A stretch of 64,000 bases of DNA from Blepharisma stoltei (taxonomy: Eukaryota > Ciliophora > Heterotrichea > Heterotrichida > Blepharismidae): the NCBI GenBank assembly GCA_914767885.1, contig CAJZBQ010000058.1, positions 693,501-757,500 of the forward strand. Direction: 5' to 3'. Shown in pieces: positions 61,390 to 64,000 of this stretch. Below the pieces are notes generated by a model. It had not been told where the DNA came from. It did no database searches and worked only from the letters and a program-made list of their open reading frames with translations. Position 1 is the first letter of the stretch, and each line of letters opens with the position of its first letter. The translations under genes were made by a program, and so were the position numbers.

Positions 61390-63703
61390 ATGTGACTTTT
61401 ATGGTTATTTCCTCTAGTTATCGCTGATCCTACGAATATTCAACTCTCTATAAGCTCAAGTGGACATATAGAAGTAAGATGAGATATGGTATTTTACATT
61501 TAGCATCACTACTCATATTCATTTTTAGTTTATGGCAGATTAAGTAGTTTCACAGATATTTCTCAATTAGCGCAGCGAGGCAGATATGTAAAAAGTTGGC
61601 CAAAACTTGCTAACTCTGGAATAAAGCATATAACTATTTAAGATTATTGAAAAACCTGCTGTCAAGTTCCAGAAGGCCATTAAACTTTTATAATAATTTA
61701 TCTCTTACTCGCCAGTCCACACACAGTCTTCACTGTGCTATGTTTCAGAACGAGGACTTACAACCATCCCCCTGAAGTCAGAAGTCTTTGTCACCTTATC
61801 ACAAGTCAATAGGATGCCTGCCATGGAAAATCCAAAAGGTCGAAGAAGCTACCTAGGGCACTGCTCACTTCCCCCCCCCCCCCCTCCGTGAGCGAACAAA
61901 AAAATTTTTGTTCGCTCACGGAAGGGGGTTAATTTTTTTTTTTTAAAAAAAAATTTATATATAAATTTTATAAAAAATATTTTTTTCGAAATTTAAAAAA
62001 ATCTTAATTTGCAAAAATTGGGGAAGCAAATATTAATTTAATTTGCAAAATTTATGTTTTAAAACGCAATTTGTTTAAAATTAAACAGAATTAGCTCTAG
62101 ATTTCATTATACTAATTATCACTTATATATCAAAATTTTTTTCCATTTAAAATTTTTTCTATTAAAAAAAAATTTTTGTTCACTCACGGAGGGTGGGTTT
62201 TTGGTCAAAAAATGGCGATTTTTCTAATGGTTTTGTTCGCTCACGGAGGGGGGGGGGGGAGTCAGTCCATTTCTAACTTCTATCCCAATACCATGAGTAA
62301 AAAGCGTTCCAAAAAAGCTCTTGGTATATTAGCTAAGCCATCTCATTGCCCTTCAGGTCACAATCTACAGGAATTAAGAATTCTGGCCGATTTGCCACTC
62401 CATTTTAATATATACACTGCGGAATCAAGCACAAAGCAGAAGTGAAAGATTTACAGCCTGAAGAATTATATGTCTATCAAGTAGGAAGTGAAGATGAAGG
62501 ATGAAGTCCTATTTACAGCTTTGTAGGGCCAATTAAAAGTGAAGAGCATTACCCTACATTTGCAATTTTATCTAATTTGTCTGAAGGAAGCCAATCTTCC
62601 AAAATTTTAAGTCAACTTGTCGCGAGAAGCTTTATCGAAAGATTGGATGGGATTTTTATATATGGCGCTATGACTTCGCAACCCCTTTATGACGTGACTC
62701 GCACAAATATACCTACAATGCTAATGCCAAAATCAATTAAAGAATCTTATTACAGCATTCAATATTCTCACGTATATTTAATCATTTTAAATACTTATGC
62801 AATCACTCCAGACCAATTTTCATGACTTAAGCGAGAACTGAATTCAGCTCAATCATATGCGTGGACTATAATATTTGGCGAACACCCATTAAGCGAAATA
62901 AATACAAGCAAAACAAATTTCACTGAGTTGTTTTTGGACGCAAAAGTGAATTTGTATGTTGCTTCAGGCGAATTTTATGAAAGGTCAAATATTTTGTATC
63001 GTGTAAGTGATCACCAAATTGACTATACAGCAGAATTGTTGGAAATTCAAATGGGGCCATCATGCACAAAAGAAAAGAGAGCTTTAGACTCTAATGATAC
63101 TGAAATTTATGCATCTTTACACCCTGGGTATGGAATTTTGCATTTAAGATACTCATTTTTGAGATGGCAAGAATATAGCTCGAACTCTCATAGGCTGATG
63201 GATGATGCGTATGAGCACAGAGTTGGCCTAGTTCCTAGGAAAGGAAATGAAAAGAAAACAGTGATAATTGTGCTAGTTACCTCGTTTGTTATGTTTTCAG
63301 CAGCATTCATTCAATCATATTATATGAGAAGAAGAAACAAAAAGAAACAAAATGGATTGATAGACTTATCCCTCCCTCCTTGAACGAGCAAAACTATAAA
63401 AAATTCCTATTTTGGGTTAAAATTACTATCTGTGAGAGAAACAAAAAATTTATTTAATATACAAATTTTTATAAAATAATATTTTGATATATAAAAGATA
63501 ATTTAATAAAATCTTTAGCTCTATTGAGCTTTAAAAGATTAAACAAATTTTTTTACATAAATTAATTTTTGCGAATTTTTTTTTAATTTTAAAAAAAGAA
63601 GAATTTGTTTTTTAATTAATAAAAAAAAAGCAAACTCTTTGTAAGCAAACAAAATTTTTTGTTCGTTCACGGAGGTGAGTTAGATAAAGATGTAGTAGAT
63701 TAA
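61390..63703 (+). CDS. Membrane-anchored purple-acid-phosphatase-like pseudoenzyme
   Basis: 393 aa after removing a 15-nt intron (61489), an 803-bp retroposon unit that itself contains a MITE (61618-62433) and a terminal MITE (63366-63682). ATG 61390; TAA 63701. A signal peptide (MWLLWLFPLVIA) and an Fn3-like N-terminal domain (SGIKHKAEVKDLQPEELYVYQVG) are followed by a metallophosphoesterase fold aligned with purple acid phosphatases (YYSIQYSHVYLIILNTYAI, QFSWLKRELN). Every metal-ligand motif is changed: GD to SN, GDxxY to GAMT, GNHE to MPKS, GHxH to SGEFYER (the FYER remainder shows the alignment). A C-terminal membrane span and basic tail close it. Catalysis is therefore unlikely; a binding or structural role at the cell surface is an inference. 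Confidence 0.7.
61489..61503 (+). other. 15-nt intron
   Basis: GTATTTTACATTTAG, with an in-frame TAG; splicing gives VRWDM-HHYSYSFLVYG. Confidence 0.85.
61618..62433 (-). mobile_element. SINE-like retroposon carrying a MITE
   Basis: Flanked by GGAATAAAGCATA and GGAATCAAGCACA (two mismatches). Minus-strand head ATATATTAAAATGGAG at the right. Interrupted by a family-1 MITE at 61865-62264; without it about 390 bp. Removal restores NSGIKHKAEVKDL. Confidence 0.8.
61865..62264 (+). mobile_element. TNA-MITE, family 1, nested in a retroposon, flanked by TCA
   Basis: TCA/TCA repeats, 397 bp. Full left hairpin (CTCCGTGAGCGAAC/GTTCGCTCACGGA), body very close to the 31027 copy, long poly-C and poly-G edges. 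The left terminal CTCCC reads CTTCCC. Confidence 0.9.
63366..63682 (-). mobile_element. Decayed TNA-MITE, family 1, at the 3' end of a CDS
   Basis: TTA/TTA repeats. Ends CCCTCCCTCCTTGAACGAG and GTTCGTTCACGGAGGTGAG. Removing 314 bp gives the C-terminus GLIDLDKDVVD and a TAA. Confidence 0.85.
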
Positions 63704-64000
63704 GTATTCATAATGATAAATAGAGAAGAGAAATCGTTTAATGCTATCTCACTCTATGAGTGAACAAAATGTTTTACTTGCTCACTAAGGAGCTAATTTA
63801 TTTTTTAAATTTAATTTATAAATTATTTCTCTTCATAAATTTATTTGCAAGAATTAGCCCGAAATTTTATTTCAATAATTATTCTTATATTTCAAAATAT
63901 TCTTATAAGCAAATGATATGCTCAAAAAAATTTGCTCGCTTCTAGATTTTTTTTCCAAAATCGTTGTGTTCGCTCACAGATGAATGAAGCTAAAAAATCC
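63704..64000 (+). mobile_element. Decayed family-1 MITE at the window edge
   Basis: From about 63749 (TCACTCTATGAGTGAAC) through a hairpin partner TGCTCACTAAGGAG and body words (CAAGAATTAGCCCGAAATTT) to GTTCGCTCACAGATGA near 63983. The right boundary repeat is not certain. No gene is seen in this stretch. Confidence 0.65.

Noticed and set aside
872-63703. Frequent in-frame TGA suggesting widespread pseudogenes
   Set aside because: TGA falls at Trp positions of conserved domains and paralogues, and TAA/TAG are absent from restored frames; UGA=Trp explains it.
7164-63992. Regularly repeated GTTCACTCACGGAG words as CRISPR repeats
   Set aside because: They are MITE terminal and subterminal repeats in a eukaryotic genome, with no spacer array.

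Overview
The window reads as a piece of the germline (micronuclear) genome of a heterotrich ciliate, most likely Blepharisma. Three things seen in the sequence point there. (1) In-frame TGA codons recur inside otherwise conserved proteins and make sense only as Trp, while TAA and TAG end every gene; this is the Blepharisma code. (2) Introns are 15 nt (one is 16 nt), GT...AG, as in heterotrichs. (3) Conserved genes are broken by dozens of insertions which, when removed between short direct repeats, restore uninterrupted frames of whole-codon length. That is how internal eliminated sequences (IESs) of a ciliate germline look. The genus is an inference.

Layout. 0.9-3.3 kb: a TauE/SafE-type membrane protein and a LamG/concanavalin-like protein (+). 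3.6-8.0 kb: a small membrane protein and a large TRP/polycystin-like cation channel (-), the channel carrying one MITE. 8-10.2 kb: gene-free, with a MITE split by a retroposon and another retroposon. 10.2-29.9 kb: a tandem array of three paralogous multi-membrane-span proteins with a central PAS domain (TmcB-like/'PAS S-box' ciliate family), 1398, 1392 and 1376 aa after in-silico removal of 13 insertions and nine introns. 30-32.2 kb: mitochondrial succinyl-CoA ligase beta subunit (-) broken by a MITE and a retroposon. 33-36.8 kb: GCN5-type histone acetyltransferase with bromodomain, a WDR44-like WD40 protein and a small protein (all -). 36.8-38.9 kb: gene-free, with three MITEs, one of a second family. 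38.9-45.9 kb: a 1669-aa cyclic-nucleotide phosphodiesterase with several GAF domains and a PAS domain, interrupted by six insertions. 45.9-51.2 kb: small Tim chaperone, a short unknown protein, a coiled-coil protein, F-actin capping protein beta, calcineurin A. 51.3-58.5 kb: a coiled-coil protein and a WW-domain (CEP164-like) protein. 58.8-60.2 kb: two small unknown proteins. 61.4-63.7 kb: a membrane-anchored purple-acid-phosphatase-like protein that has lost its metal ligands.

Insertion classes seen. (a) TNA-MITEs of about 230-400 bp with CTCCC termini, four copies of a CTCCGTGAGYGAAC-like word and 3-bp TTA/TAA/TCA target duplications, from fresh to very decayed. (b) A second MITE family of the same design with a different word. 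(c) GC-rich, SINE-like retroposons of 250-600 bp with 9-16 bp target duplications and short-repeat tails. (d) Foldback elements built of serial hairpins. (e) One DNA transposon with GC-rich inverted repeats and an 8-bp target duplication. (f) Short unclassified TA-bounded IESs. Retroposons lie inside MITEs and a MITE lies inside a retroposon. No rRNA, tRNA or CRISPR was recognised. Gene spans below run from start to stop codon in the germline sequence and include the insertions, which are also listed separately.
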